From the NCBI RefSeq assembly GCF_900636745.1, contig NZ_LR134310.1, positions 2,286,501 to 2,350,500 on the forward strand: a DNA stretch of 64,000 nucleotides, in the 5' to 3' direction. The notes below the pieces were generated by a model. It did not search any database, was not told the DNA's origin, and saw nothing but the letters and a program-made list of their open reading frames with translations. Of this stretch, positions 45,361 through 55,338 are shown in pieces. How positions within the stretch are numbered: position 1 is the first letter of the stretch; the number at the start of each line of letters is the position of its first letter. A program made the position numbers and the translations under genes. The DNA is from Actinobacillus equuli. Its GTDB lineage: Bacteria > Pseudomonadota > Gammaproteobacteria > Enterobacterales > Pasteurellaceae.

Positions 45361-45732
45361 TTAGCGCAAGGTCGCTACCAGCATGGTTAACATAAAACTT
45401 ATCACGGCTAAGATAAAGTTCTTAAGCGAGAACGGTTGGGATTTTTTAAATGCTTTCGCACTGAATACGATATAAAGCACTAAAAACGCAATCTTAGGGA
45501 TAAGCCACTGCATTTCATTTAGGGCATAGATACCGTTTGAAAGCAAAATCACGAGTAGAATGATGCCTGAAACAAGTAATAGCGTATCAATGAGGTGCGG
45601 AGCAATACGTAAAATTTTATATTGACGCCAGTCCACCATTTTTGACGCGAGTACGCCACGTGTCAGTAACAAGATCAAGCTGATATAGGCAAAGCCTACA
45701 TGGGCTAACACTAATTGAGGAAAAAATTCCAT
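45361..45732 (-). CDS. SirB2-family membrane protein
   Basis: A 123-residue protein with four hydrophobic helices and the SirB pattern LAHVGFAYISLILLLTRG ... RIAPHLIDTLLLVSGIILL. In Salmonella SirB2 was tied to invasion gene expression, but its biochemical role is unknown. An upstream in-frame GTG at 45738 overlaps the GGAG; the ATG at 45732 has proper spacing and is preferred. It is followed by an uptake-sequence hairpin. yjgA lies just upstream on the same strand. Confidence 0.85.
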   Translation of the reverse strand: MEFFPQLVLAHVGFAYISLILLLTRGVLASKMVDWRQYKILRIAPHLIDTLLLVSGIILLVILLSNGIYALNEMQWLIPKIAFLVLYIVFSAKAFKKSQPFSLKNFILAVISFMLTMLVATLR

Positions 45733-45778
45733 AATCACTCCCAGATTAAATAAAAAAATAAGCGGTCAAAATTGCAAA

Positions 45779-46309
45779 TTATTCTGCAATTTCAGTTTTT
45801 AAATATTGGAAAATCTCACGATAGTTTTTAGCCGGTTTATTCGCCTCACGTTCTTTTTGCGCACCACGAATCAAGTTGCGTAAATGCTGGCGATCTAATT
45901 GCGGATACTCGTTCAGTAAATGATTTAAAGACGCATCGCCCATATTGACCAGCTGATCACGCACTAATTCTAATTTATGCAATAATGCTTGCTGTTGGTT
46001 ATGACGATTTTTCACTTTATCCAACGCTTCTTGAATCGGCTCCGGATCACGATTACGCAATAATTTACCGATAAACTGGATTTGGCGGCGACGAGCTTCA
46101 AGTTTAAAACCTTGTGCTTGACGAATGGCATCTTTTAAATCTTCGTCAAGTGGGATCTTTTCGAGGTTTTGCGGGGTTAATTCAATTAATTCAGCTCCGA
46201 GTTTTTTTAGATGTTCTGAATCTCGTTTAATTTCGCTTTTACTCACCCAGATGATTTCTTCTTCCTCATCCGTCCAATCAATTTCATTTTTGCTACGTTT
46301 TTTAGCCAT
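45779..46309 (-). CDS. yjgA: Ribosome-associated protein YjgA (DUF615)
   Basis: A 176-residue, highly charged helical protein of the YjgA/DarP family, which associates with late 50S ribosome assembly particles in E. coli. Seen: [31 protein letters not shown], then [22 protein letters not shown] and [30 protein letters not shown] precedes ATG. It is divergent from pmbA, as in E. coli. Confidence 0.93.
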   Translation of the reverse strand: MAKKRSKNEIDWTDEEEEIIWVSKSEIKRDSEHLKKLGAELIELTPQNLEKIPLDEDLKDAIRQAQGFKLEARRRQIQFIGKLLRNRDPEPIQEALDKVKNRHNQQQALLHKLELVRDQLVNMGDASLNHLLNEYPQLDRQHLRNLIRGAQKEREANKPAKNYREIFQYLKTEIAE

Positions 46310-46416
46310 TGTTATTCCTTCAATCGTAAAAAATACCGTATTCTAACAGAAATTTAAGGTAGAATATACGCATCGTCCTTAGCCATTTTTAATTATCAAT
46401 TTTAAGTTAACAAATC

Positions 46417-47766
46417 ATGTCATTAACAACAAAACAAGATCTCCAAAAACAAGAGCAGGAACTTCGTCAAGCGGTTGAATTTGCCCTTAATTTTGCAAAA
46501 AAATCAGGGGCAGAAGCGGAAGTCGGGGTAACAAAAGTTGCCGGGCTTTCGGTTTCAACCCGTTTAGAACAAACGGAAAATATCGAATTTAATAATGACG
46601 GTTCTCTCGGCATTTCGGTATATGTCGGAAAGCGTAAGGGCAATGCCTCAACCTCGGATTTACAACCACAATCTATTCAACGCGCGGTCGAATCAGCATT
46701 AGCGATTGCTAAATATACCTCGGAAGATGAATGTGCCGGTTTAGCTGATAAAGAGGTGATGGCATTTGATGCGCCGGATTTAGAACTTTATCACCAAGCG
46801 GATATTTCAGTTGAACAGGCGGTCGAACTAGCTTTGGAAGCGGAACATCATGCACTAAATGCAGATGAGAAAATTGTAAATAGCGAAGGAGCAACCTTTA
46901 ATTCGCATAGTGGTGTACGCGTGTATGGTAACACGCACGGTATGTTGCAAAGCTATCTTTCAAGTCGCTATTCGCTTTCTTGTAGTGTGATTTCTGCCTA
47001 TGAAGATCAATTGGAACGTGATTATGAATACACGATTTCACGCGAATTTGACAAATTGCAATCACCGGAATGGGTCGGTCGTCAGGCGGCGTTTAAAGCG
47101 GTTGATCGTTTGAATCCGCAAAAGATCAAAACTTGTGAAGTACCCGTGATTTTCTACAATGATGTGGCAACCGGTTTAATCGGACACTTAGCCGGTGCAA
47201 TTAGTGGCGGTGCCTTATATCGTAAATCAAGTTTCTTATTAGATAAGTTAGGTACACAAATTTTACCGAGTTGGTTTGCAATTTCTGAACGCCCACATTT
47301 ATTACGTCAATTAGCTTCATCCGCTTTCGACAGTGAAGGGGTTATTACCCAAGACAGAGAAATTATTACTGACGGTGTATTGCAAACTTATCTGATGACC
47401 AGCTATTCGGCGCGTAAGATGGGCTTAAAAACGACCGGACACGCAGGCGGTATTCATAACTGGTTAGTCAAACCAAACCGAATAGGTGGTTTAGACACGC
47501 TTCTAAAAGAGATGGGAACCGGTTTATTAGTGACTGAATTTTTAGGATCAGCGATTAATGCGGTAACCGGCGAGTATTCACGCGGAGCGGCAGGTTTTTG
47601 GGTGGAAAACGGTGAGATTCAGTATCCAGTGGCGGAAATTACCATTGCCGGTCAGTTACAAGAAATGTATAAAAATTTAGTTGCAGTTGCTGATGATATT
47701 GAGCATCGCTCTAATATTCAAACAGGTTCGATTTTATTAGACAAAATGAAAATTTCCGGTGAATAA
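46417..47766 (+). CDS. pmbA: Metalloprotease PmbA (TldE)
   Basis: With TldD forms a heterodimeric metalloprotease that degrades unfolded peptides and matures microcin B17 and the CcdA antitoxin in E. coli. It has 449 residues (E. coli 450). Typical segments: [63 protein letters not shown] and [21 protein letters not shown]. In the complex TldD carries the zinc site; PmbA lacks HExxxH, and none is seen here. TldD is not in the window. The predicted small RNA starts about 65 bases after its stop. Confidence 0.96.
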   Translation: MSLTTKQDLQKQEQELRQAVEFALNFAKKSGAEAEVGVTKVAGLSVSTRLEQTENIEFNNDGSLGISVYVGKRKGNASTSDLQPQSIQRAVESALAIAKYTSEDECAGLADKEVMAFDAPDLELYHQADISVEQAVELALEAEHHALNADEKIVNSEGATFNSHSGVRVYGNTHGMLQSYLSSRYSLSCSVISAYEDQLERDYEYTISREFDKLQSPEWVGRQAAFKAVDRLNPQKIKTCEVPVIFYNDVATGLIGHLAGAISGGALYRKSSFLLDKLGTQILPSWFAISERPHLLRQLASSAFDSEGVITQDREIITDGVLQTYLMTSYSARKMGLKTTGHAGGIHNWLVKPNRIGGLDTLLKEMGTGLLVTEFLGSAINAVTGEYSRGAAGFWVENGEIQYPVAEITIAGQLQEMYKNLVAVADDIEHRSNIQTGSILLDKMKISGE

Positions 47767-47780
47767 AAAATTTTGCCATT

Positions 47781-47795
47781 TGAGAATAATTCTTA
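47781..47795 (+). promoter_or_regulatory. Fur box of the small RNA promoter
   Basis: TGAGAATAATTCTTA fits the 7-1-7 Fur motif TGATAATnATTATCA at 11 of 14 defined positions and contains the palindrome AGAATAATTCT. It abuts the -35 hexamer, so bound Fur should block RNA polymerase. Confidence 0.8.
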
Positions 47796-47824
47796 TTGAC
47801 ATTAATTTAATGATTATTTAAAAT
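47796..47824 (+). promoter_or_regulatory. Sigma-70 promoter of the predicted small RNA
   Basis: TTGACA (47796-47801), exactly 17 bases, then TAAAAT (47819-47824). Start expected near 47831. Confidence 0.85.
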
Positions 47825-47830
47825 AGTCCC

Positions 47831-47957
47831 CGTTACATTGTAGGGTAATGTAACACTGCTAAATAACTTTATCGTCATCTAAAGTTATAAAGCAATTAGG
47901 GTAAAAGTAAATTCGTTAGGTCAAAATAGCTAGTCCGTAAGGGCTAGCTATTTTTTT
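47831..47957 (+). ncRNA. Predicted Fur-repressed small RNA (about 127 nt)
   Basis: A promoter with a Fur box and a strong terminator delimit a short transcript without a coding frame. The RNA would fold into a 5' stem GTTACATT/AATGTAAC (47832-47854, loop GTAGGGT). A middle stem ATAACTTTA/TAAAGTTAT (47863-47888) has loop TCGTCATC. A single-stranded AU-rich stretch (about 47890-47920) follows, then a terminator stem with a U run. This is the layout of Hfq-dependent, Fur-repressed RNAs such as RyhB and the iron-responsive sRNAs reported in Haemophilus and Aggregatibacter. I cannot tell whether it matches one of those. The targets are not predicted here. Confidence 0.75.
47923..47957 (+). terminator. 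Terminator of the predicted small RNA
   Basis: The stem AAAATAGCTAGTCC with GGGCTAGCTATTTT closes on a GTAA loop and is followed by a run of seven Ts ending at 47957. It is one of the strongest terminators in the window, although no protein gene precedes it closely. Confidence 0.92.
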
Positions 47958-48015
47958 ATGTTAAATTTTGCAAAAATTTTGACAAATTTGACCGCTTGTA
48001 TTGTAAGTAAAAGAA

Positions 48016-48034
48016 AAGGCGAACTTTTGTTCGC
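48016..48034 (-). terminator. Terminator after ilvH
   Basis: GGCGAAC and GTTCGCC pair around a short AAAA-type loop, and the minus-strand transcript continues TTTTC. It lies 12 bases past the ilvH stop. Confidence 0.65.
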
Positions 48035-48045
48035 CCTATAAAAAA

Positions 48046-48537
48046 TTATAAACAGTTCTTATCACCACGAGAAAGACTAATAACGCCTGAGCGTACTATC
48101 TCAACCACCGTCGTTTCTTGTTTTACCGCTTCAATAAATGCGTTCAGTTTTTCACTCGTACCGGATAACTGAATGGTGTAGAGCTTCGGCGTAATATCTA
48201 CGATTTGCCCTCGGAAAATATCTGCCATACGTTTTAATTCATCACGAGCCGAGCCTGTCGCTCGTACTTTTAACAGTAGTACTTCACGCTCAATATGTTC
48301 GGTAGGACTTAAATTTGATACCTTGAACACATCAATCAGTTTATGTAATTGTTTTTCGATTTGCTCAAGCACGTTTTCATCTCCTTGAGCAACGATCGTC
48401 ATACGAGAAAGTGTTTCATCGTCAGTCGGCGCAACGGTTAAACTTTCGATATTAAACCCACGTTGAGAAAAAAGACCTACCACACGGGATAATGCACCCG
48501 ATTCGTTTTCGAGTAATACTGATAATGTTCTACGCAT
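48046..48537 (-). CDS. ilvH: Acetolactate synthase small (regulatory) subunit
   Basis: Regulatory subunit conferring valine feedback on acetolactate synthase III. It has 163 residues (E. coli IlvH 163): an N-terminal ACT domain beginning [40 protein letters not shown] and a C-terminal domain beginning [10 protein letters not shown]. The Asn11/Gly14-type residues of the valine site (ENESGALSR) are present. The start overlaps ilvI by eight bases. Confidence 0.97.
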   Translation of the reverse strand: MRRTLSVLLENESGALSRVVGLFSQRGFNIESLTVAPTDDETLSRMTIVAQGDENVLEQIEKQLHKLIDVFKVSNLSPTEHIEREVLLLKVRATGSARDELKRMADIFRGQIVDITPKLYTIQLSGTSEKLNAFIEAVKQETTVVEIVRSGVISLSRGDKNCL

Positions 48538-50254
48538 CTGTTCTCTCCGTTTTGCTTAAAATCATCTCATTCATTGCACCGCCACGAATTTGCATTGGGT
48601 AAACGTGTTCGGTTTCATCTACTTTTACATCGACAAACACTAATTTGTCTTTGATGGCAAAGGCTTGGGTGAGTTTTTCTTCCAATTCGCTCGGGTGATC
48701 AATCGTAATACCGACATGGCCGTAAGCTTCAGCTAATTTTGCGAAATCAGGTAATGAATTCATATAAACTTGTGAATGTCTACCTGAATAAATCAAGTCT
48801 TGCCACTGTTTTACCATACCTAAGAAGCGGTTATTTAAACTCACAATCACAACCGGTGTGCCATATTGTTTTGCGGTTGAAAGTTCTTGGATATTCATCT
48901 GAATTGAGCCGTCACCGGTGACACATACCACGGTGGCTTCCGGATGGGCAAATTTTACACCGATTGCAGCCGGTAAACCGAAGCCCATTGTGCCAGCACC
49001 ACCTGAATTGATCCAACGGCGAGGTTGCTCAAACGGATAGTGAAGAGCTGCGAACATTTGGTGTTGACCGACATCCGAAGCAACATAGGCATCACCTTTG
49101 GTGATTTGATGAATTAATCGGATCACTTGCTGCGGCTTGATCACATCATTGCTTTCTTCAAAGCTTAAACATTGGCGTGCTTTCCATTCATTGATTTGTT
49201 GCCACCAAGCGGTCAAATCCGCTTGATTTTTTGCAAGATTTTCTTCTTCCAACAAGCTGAGGAATTCTTCTAATACATTTTTCGCACTACCTACGATCGG
49301 AATATAAGCCGGTACGGTTTTTGAAATAGAAGCCGGATCGATATCAACGTGAATGACTTTTGCATTCGGACAATATTTCGCCAGATTATTCGTGGTACGG
49401 TCATCAAAACGTACACCAATACCGAGAATCAAATCACTTTCGTGCATTGCATTATTCGCTTCGTAAGTGCCGTGCATACCGAGCATACCTAAGAATTGTT
49501 TGTTTGATGCAGGGAAAGCACCTAAGCCCATTAATGAACTGGTTACCGGCAAGTTTAATTTGGTTGCAAAATCAGTCAGTTGCGTTGCACATTCTGCAGA
49601 AATAACCCCACCACCGATATATAACACCGGTTTTTTCGCCACTAATAAAGCTTTTAATGCTTTTTTAATCTGACCTTTATGACCTTGTACTGTCGGGTTA
49701 TATGAGCGTAATGAAACCTCTTTCGGATATTCATAGGTAAATTTATTCGCAGGATTTACCATATCTTTTGGAATATCAATTAATACTGGGCCGGGACGAC
49801 CGGTTGATGCAATATAAAAGGCTTTTTTGATCGTTGAGGGAATGTCTTCCGGATTTTTGATCATGAAGCTGTGCTTAACAACCGGGCGAGAAATACCCAG
49901 CATATCGCATTCTTGGAAAGCATCCGTACCGATTAAAGCGGAAGGTACCTGACCGGTTAAGATAACAAGTGGAACAGAGTCTGCGTAAGCGGTAGCAATA
50001 CCGGTAATTGCATTGGTTGCTCCGGGGCCGGAAGTGACTAACACACAACCGACTTTACCGGTTGAGCGAGCGTAACCATCTGCCATATGTACCGCAGCTT
50101 GCTCATGGCGTACAAGCACGTGATTGATATTATCAAGCGTATGAATTGCATCATAAATATCTAATACCGAGCCACCCGGATAGCCGAAAACGTATTCTAC
50201 GCCTTCGTCTTTCAAGGACTGAACAACCATTTCTGCACCAGAAAGTTTTTTCAT
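48530..50254 (-). CDS. ilvI: Acetolactate synthase large (catalytic) subunit
   Basis: Thiamine-diphosphate enzyme that makes acetolactate or acetohydroxybutyrate, first common step of branched-chain amino acid synthesis. From ATG at 50254 it has 574 residues, the length of E. coli IlvI; an upstream TTG is part of the GGAGG context and not the start. Seen: [14 protein letters not shown], the catalytic Glu in [29 protein letters not shown], and the ThDP motif [29 protein letters not shown]. The 312-base upstream gap (50255-50566) is AT-rich with no gene; no leader peptide for attenuation was found, so Lrp-type control is possible but unproven. Confidence 0.97.
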   Translation of the reverse strand: MKKLSGAEMVVQSLKDEGVEYVFGYPGGSVLDIYDAIHTLDNINHVLVRHEQAAVHMADGYARSTGKVGCVLVTSGPGATNAITGIATAYADSVPLVILTGQVPSALIGTDAFQECDMLGISRPVVKHSFMIKNPEDIPSTIKKAFYIASTGRPGPVLIDIPKDMVNPANKFTYEYPKEVSLRSYNPTVQGHKGQIKKALKALLVAKKPVLYIGGGVISAECATQLTDFATKLNLPVTSSLMGLGAFPASNKQFLGMLGMHGTYEANNAMHESDLILGIGVRFDDRTTNNLAKYCPNAKVIHVDIDPASISKTVPAYIPIVGSAKNVLEEFLSLLEEENLAKNQADLTAWWQQINEWKARQCLSFEESNDVIKPQQVIRLIHQITKGDAYVASDVGQHQMFAALHYPFEQPRRWINSGGAGTMGFGLPAAIGVKFAHPEATVVCVTGDGSIQMNIQELSTAKQYGTPVVIVSLNNRFLGMVKQWQDLIYSGRHSQVYMNSLPDFAKLAEAYGHVGITIDHPSELEEKLTQAFAIKDKLVFVDVKVDETEHVYPMQIRGGAMNEMILSKTERTDA

Positions 50255-50529
50255 TGAATCCTCCAACGATTTTTTTAAGTAAAATATTGTGTTTGCTTTA
50301 TATGTGAAATCGATTTTGCTAAAAAATAAAATATTTGTCTAGGGGGCATAAAAGGTTGTGAGTGGTGATTGACCAGTTTAATATATCGTTTATTTTAAAT
50401 ATTTGGGTTTTTATAAAATGGATTGGCATTTTTTTCAGTAAAAAGATATTTTTAACCAAATTTTATAAAATGAGAAGAATTAAATCTTTTTTGTGAAGAA
50501 AGGTAAAAATATTCGGAATAGGTAGGAAA

Positions 50530-50557
50530 GAAAATAGTGTGAATATGTCACACTATT
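50530..50557 (-). terminator. Hairpin after can
   Basis: AATAGTGTGA and TCACACTATT pair perfectly around ATATG, ten bases past the can stop, and the minus strand continues TTTTC. Likely a terminator. Confidence 0.65.
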
Positions 50558-50566
50558 TCAAAAGTC

Positions 50567-51283
50567 TTAATCAAAGTAAGCATTTTCAAGAGGATCAGCT
50601 GGTTCAGGTTGCTTATTGGCAATCATTTCTTCAACTTCGGTGGTGAGTTTTGCAATCGCATTGCGGTAGGTGATTTCAAGCGTTTCTGTACTCGTTGCCA
50701 TCACGCCTTGATCATTTAAGAAGCCATCATTAACATCATATACCCAGCCGTGAATTGACAGTTTCTTACCTCGACTCCAAGCTGCCGTCACAATCGAGCT
50801 GCGACCTAAGTTGTATACTTGCTCGGCAACATTTAAACGGGTCAGCATATTGGCGCGTTGTTCAGAAGGGAGATTACCGAGCAAATAGCTGTGTTTGAAC
50901 CAGAGATCACGAATGTGCAAGAGCCAGTTGCTAATTAAACCATAATCTTCAACCGTTCCCATTGCCGCTTTAATACCGCCGCAATTGGTATGACCGCAAA
51001 TGATGATATGCTCGATATCTAATACATCGACCGCATACTGTACGACAGAAAGGCAATTTAGATCAGTATGAATAACTAAGTTTGCTACATTACGGTGAAC
51101 GAAGAGTTCCCCTGGACCTAAGCCGGTTAATTTTTCTGCGGGAACACGGCTGTCTGAACATCCAATCCAAAGATAAGTCGGTTTTTGGTGTTCGGCAAGT
51201 TGTTTAAAGTAATCTGATTGCTCATCTTTCATCCGAGTTGCCCAAGCATGATTGTTGGCAAACAGTTGTTCAATTTGTTTCAT
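50567..51283 (-). CDS. can: Beta-carbonic anhydrase
   Basis: Converts CO2 and water to bicarbonate in the cytoplasm. From ATG at 51283 it has 238 residues. The zinc ligands then fall at Cys42, Asp44, His98 and Cys101 ([16 protein letters not shown]), the same numbering as the H. influenzae enzyme, which supports this start over the neighbouring ATG at 51286. Trp39 and Arg64 of the allosteric bicarbonate site are also kept, and the third residue (Tyr) is at 182. The enzyme should therefore be the type II, pH-switched form. Confidence 0.97.
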   Translation of the reverse strand: MKQIEQLFANNHAWATRMKDEQSDYFKQLAEHQKPTYLWIGCSDSRVPAEKLTGLGPGELFVHRNVANLVIHTDLNCLSVVQYAVDVLDIEHIIICGHTNCGGIKAAMGTVEDYGLISNWLLHIRDLWFKHSYLLGNLPSEQRANMLTRLNVAEQVYNLGRSSIVTAAWSRGKKLSIHGWVYDVNDGFLNDQGVMATSTETLEITYRNAIAKLTTEVEEMIANKQPEPADPLENAYFD

Positions 51284-51345
51284 CATGTTCCTTAATATTG
51301 TTATCAAATTGTTAGATATTCTAGCATAAAGCCATTCAAAATAAA

Positions 51346-51390
51346 AAAGCGGTTGAATTTACAAGATTTTTTGCAAATTCAACCGCTTTT
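51346..51390 (-). terminator. Inverted uptake-type terminator after cspD
   Basis: AAAGCGGTTGAATTT (51346-51360) and AAATTCAACCGCTTTT (51375-51390) pair over 15 bases, with T runs on both strands. Arms share the non-consensus GGTTGA, so pairing is kept while the uptake core is altered. Confidence 0.75.
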
Positions 51391-51405
51391 TTATCGATTC
51401 TAGAG

Positions 51406-51612
51406 CTATTCTACTAGCGTGATTTTGGACGCCGATGCACCACGTTCACCGTTAATGAGTTCAAACTGTACTTTTTGTCCGACTTTGAGTGAACGATAGC
51501 CTTCACTCTGAATTTCTGAAAAATGGGCAAAAATATCACCTTCAAAAGATTCACAAGTAATAAAACCAAAACCTTTTGTATTGTTGAACCATTTCACGAT
51601 GCCAATTTCCAT
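51406..51612 (-). CDS. cspD: Cold-shock-domain protein CspD
   Basis: Single OB-fold nucleic-acid-binding protein; CspD in E. coli inhibits replication in stationary phase. From ATG at 51612 it has 68 residues, with RNP1 KGFGFI and RNP2 DIFAHF, and the CspD-like EGYRSLKVGQKVQFELINGERGASASKI. An in-frame extension upstream has no support, while AGGAG lies nine bases before this ATG. It is separated from clpS/clpA, its E. coli neighbours, which are not in the window. Confidence 0.94.
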   Translation of the reverse strand: MEIGIVKWFNNTKGFGFITCESFEGDIFAHFSEIQSEGYRSLKVGQKVQFELINGERGASASKITLVE

Positions 51613-51725
51613 AATAATAATCTCCTGTCCTATGGCGTTTTTGATCATACACCGTAAATTTTAGTCAAAAATGTAATTGGAGCAACGAGCAATATTCAAA
51701 AATTAGCGCTAGATCACAAAATTTC

Positions 51726-52298
51726 TTAAAAGACGGAAGTTTCCAGCTTTAATACGCCTTTTTCTACGATGATCGCTTTACCGAATTTTTTCACTAACGC
51801 TTCTTTGGCCTTGCTTTCATCTAAGGTATAAACTGGTGTGTTATTCAGAATATTTGCCAGACCGTCCATTAGCATTGGGAGGAAAATTTGCAAGTCATCT
51901 TGATACTTTTCAGGTGTTGCGGAATAGTTTAGTAAACGGATATCTTTTAAATATAATGCGCCTTTTTCGGGATCGTAGAAAGGGGTAGTATCCATATTCA
52001 GATAAATCTTGGCATCATACTTTTTACTTTTGGCTTGTAATATACCATCAATGATACCTGAAACAGCAACCTTCTTCTCATCAGTTTGCCCGATTTCGGT
52101 GGCAAGATTGTAGAGGTGGTAATCCAGCTGAAATAAGCCCAGAATTCCGACTTTATCTTTTAGCGGAATTTTTTCGGCTAAACGTGTTTCGAGATATTGG
52201 TTAATTTCTTGTTGGCTGATACTGAATGCTTGTACGTTACTGATAAACGATAGCAACAATAATGTACCGGAGAGTAAAAGTTTAAACGCTTTTTTCAT
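51726..52298 (-). CDS. DUF1439 (YceB-like) exported protein
   Basis: A 190-residue protein with a signal peptide (KLLLSGTLLLLSFISNVQA-F) and no lipobox cysteine, so it should be periplasmic rather than a lipoprotein as E. coli YceB is. The mature part starts FSISQQEINQYLETRLAEKIPLKDKVGI, typical of DUF1439, whose fold resembles lipid-binding tubular proteins. Function unknown. ATG at 52298 fits AAGGAA better than the one at 52301. Monocistronic; the small lipoprotein gene is divergent. Confidence 0.85.
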   Translation of the reverse strand: MKKAFKLLLSGTLLLLSFISNVQAFSISQQEINQYLETRLAEKIPLKDKVGILGLFQLDYHLYNLATEIGQTDEKKVAVSGIIDGILQAKSKKYDAKIYLNMDTTPFYDPEKGALYLKDIRLLNYSATPEKYQDDLQIFLPMLMDGLANILNNTPVYTLDESKAKEALVKKFGKAIIVEKGVLKLETSVF

Positions 52299-52414
52299 CA
52301 TATTTCCTTCTGTTCAAGATAGCTTATTCTAGTTTTGTTAAGTGAAAAAGAGTAAAATGACACTCTTTTAGTTTGGATCGGACTATAACAATTCCGTTCA
52401 ATGAAGGAAACAAA

Positions 52415-52549
52415 ATGATTAAAAAAATTATCATTTGCCTCTGTGCTTTTGCTTTAGCTAGTTGTGCAGTTGGTGGTAGCGCGAGTGTTGGTGGCGGTTC
52501 AAATGGTGTAGGTGCGGGTTTCAGTTTAGGGACGGGGATCCGCTTTTAA
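52415..52549 (+). CDS. Small glycine-rich lipoprotein (44 residues)
   Basis: A short gene, ATG at 52415 to TAA at 52549. AAGGAA precedes it by seven bases. The product begins MIKKIIICLCAFALASC, a good signal peptide with lipobox LASC (lipidated Cys17), followed by about 27 mature residues rich in Gly, Ser and Val and ending GTGIRF. Cleaved and lipidated, it would be a membrane-anchored peptide of about 28 residues. I do not recognise a family. It lies between the DUF1439 gene and tgt and looks independent. Confidence 0.75.
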   Translation: MIKKIIICLCAFALASCAVGGSASVGGGSNGVGAGFSLGTGIRF

Positions 52550-52611
52550 TTTGCAAATAATAAGTGGAATATGACCGCTTGTTGATGCGTTTATAGACTG
52601 TTTATCTATAA

Positions 52612-53769
<1,158 letters not shown>

Positions 53770-53784
53770 TTTAAATTTATCATT

Positions 53785-53811
53785 GGCACAAGTTTAGGCT
53801 TGTGCCTTTTT
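53785..53811 (+). terminator. Terminator after tgt
   Basis: GGCACAAG and CTTGTGCC pair around TTTAGG, followed by TTTTTC. Confidence 0.88.
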
Positions 53812-53839
53812 CTCATATTTATTGTATATAGAGGTTGTT

Positions 53840-54358
53840 ATGCAGCAGTTGGAGCCACAACAATTCGCAAGTTGGGCAGAGCCGATTGATATGTTGTATG
53901 CTTGCCATAGTAAGGTAAAGCGTTTTTGCAAACAGTTACATATTTTGCCGGAATATTTGGCAAAAAATGGGGTTAATCAAGCGGTTAAAAATGATGTACA
54001 GCAGATTCTCAACTATTTCAATCTTTCGGCTCCGTTGCACCATGAAGACGAAGAGTGTGATTTTTTCCCAGCATTGCTTCAAGTTCAACCGCAAGCACAA
54101 GCAGAAGTTGATGAGCTGGAAAGTCAACACGAGTTATTACATCATAATTGGGCATTACTTTCTGTACAATTAGAAGCATTAGTTGCAGGTGAGCGAAACG
54201 AAGTTGATCCGGAACTTATCGCACGTTTTATTGCAGGATATGAGGTTCACATTGCGATTGAAGAGCCGCTTTTCGAATTAGGGCGTTCTCATTTAGCACA
54301 ATTGGAACTGGAACAAATGGGCAAAATTATGGCAGCACGTAGAAAAACATCATCATAA
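53840..54358 (+). CDS. Hemerythrin-like (HHE) domain protein
   Basis: A 172-residue cytosolic protein with a hemerythrin HHE fold, expected to hold a di-iron site. Potential ligands: LHHEDEECDFF (about 66-76), SQHELLHHNW and EVHIAIEEPLFELG. Such proteins sense or store oxygen, NO or iron; which one applies here is unknown. The upstream in-frame TTG at 53822 is not the start: GAGG lies before ATG at 53840. A TusA-like gene begins 20 bases downstream, so the two may be one unit. Confidence 0.83.
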   Translation: MQQLEPQQFASWAEPIDMLYACHSKVKRFCKQLHILPEYLAKNGVNQAVKNDVQQILNYFNLSAPLHHEDEECDFFPALLQVQPQAQAEVDELESQHELLHHNWALLSVQLEALVAGERNEVDPELIARFIAGYEVHIAIEEPLFELGRSHLAQLELEQMGKIMAARRKTSS

Positions 54359-54378
54359 ATAACGGCATTTCCCTATTA

Positions 54379-54600
54379 ATGAATGTATATCAATTAGACT
54401 TAACTGCATATAGCTGCCCCATGCCCTTATTAATGGCAAAAAAAGCGTTAGCGAGTTTACCTGTCCATAGTACATTAGTGATTTGTATAAATTTAGCGAG
54501 TAGTCAGGATGACTTTAAGCTGCTGTGTGAACAATATGGATATCAGTGGCTAGGTTGTCAGAATGAGGATATAAGGCGGGTTATCACAATAAAAAAATAA
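54379..54600 (+). CDS. TusA/SirA-family sulfur carrier protein
   Basis: A 73-residue protein of the TusA-like fold. The N-terminal YSCPMPLLMAKKAL contains the CPxP motif with the sulfur-accepting cysteine (Cys13). Two more cysteines (ICINL, LLCEQYG) and GCQNEDIRRV follow. The family carries sulfur for tRNA thiolation or other pathways. It differs enough from TusA that it may be a YeeD-like relative. ATG at 54379 has no strong ribosome binding site, which suggests coupling to the hemerythrin-like gene. Confidence 0.85.
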   Translation: MNVYQLDLTAYSCPMPLLMAKKALASLPVHSTLVICINLASSQDDFKLLCEQYGYQWLGCQNEDIRRVITIKK

Positions 54601-54641
54601 GCGGTTTCTTTTTGTAAAAATTTTACCAAAAGAAACCGCTT
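54599..54641. terminator. Inverted repeat terminator derived from uptake core
   Basis: AAGCGGTTTCTTTT and AAAAGAAACCGCTT pair perfectly over 14 bases, between two convergent genes. Only the AAGCGGT core of the uptake sequence is kept; the flanks match each other instead. Confidence 0.75.
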
Positions 54642-54664
54642 GCTTATTTAATAACTCATCACTT

Positions 54665-55270
54665 TTATGACCAGCCGTTATTACGTCTACGACGAGGCAT
54701 AATAAATGGAATAAATAGACCGAGTAATAAACCCGCTGCTAATACGGAACCGCCATAGATAAACCACTGAATAACAATTTCACGTTTTTCAGAATCATGC
54801 ATCGTTTCTAAATCACGATTCTTATTTTTTAATACTTCCAACTCACGTTTAAGTTGGGCATTTTGATCAAGCAATTCACTACTTTGCTGTTCAGCCTGCT
54901 GGCTACGACGTTGCATTTCAATAGTACGCTGTTGCCAATCGCTATCAATTTTACCTAATTTGGCACTTAAATCTTGAACTTGTTGTTGTAGTTGTGGGAT
55001 TAAATCTTTCGGGCTTGCCGTTTGGGAAATTTCTGAAGCAAGTACCCAGCCTTCACGATTTTTGCTATCACGAATAAGCACAAAGCGATCTTTACGGTCT
55101 AATACCGTCACTTTCTCTCCCGCTTGAATAGCTCCTGAGATTTTATATTGATCACCTGCCCCTTTACGCATATAAGTACTAAGGTTTTCAGTAATATAAT
55201 CTACCGAAAAAGCAGGAAGAGAGGTTCCGAGTAATAAACAAGCGAGTAGGGTCGACTTCCGTTTTAGCAT
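54665..55270 (-). CDS. YgiM-like SH3-domain membrane protein
   Basis: A 201-residue protein (TIGR04211 type, like E. coli YgiM). The signal peptide ends near PAFS, an SH3b domain covers about 24-85 (YITENLSTYMRKGAGDQYKISGAIQAGEKVTVL), a coiled coil runs from about 90 to 165, and one membrane helix (IVIQWFIYGGSVLAAGLLLGLFIPFIM) comes before a basic tail. SH3b domains often bind cell-wall peptides, so a periplasmic scaffold is likely. It follows pit and the DUF47 gene on the same strand, the order known from H. influenzae HI1603-1605. Confidence 0.88.
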   Translation of the reverse strand: MLKRKSTLLACLLLGTSLPAFSVDYITENLSTYMRKGAGDQYKISGAIQAGEKVTVLDRKDRFVLIRDSKNREGWVLASEISQTASPKDLIPQLQQQVQDLSAKLGKIDSDWQQRTIEMQRRSQQAEQQSSELLDQNAQLKRELEVLKNKNRDLETMHDSEKREIVIQWFIYGGSVLAAGLLLGLFIPFIMPRRRRNNGWS

Positions 55271-55338
55271 AATCGATGTTCCTTTTAGTTAGTAAAAAGG
55301 AAAAGTGCAATCATGCACTTTTCCCGGAGTTAAAAAAA

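Noticed and set aside
50530..50557. TGTGA-TCACA repeat as a CRP site
   Set aside because: The spacer is five bases rather than six, the flanks extend the pairing to ten, and it lies just past the can stop; a terminator explains it better.
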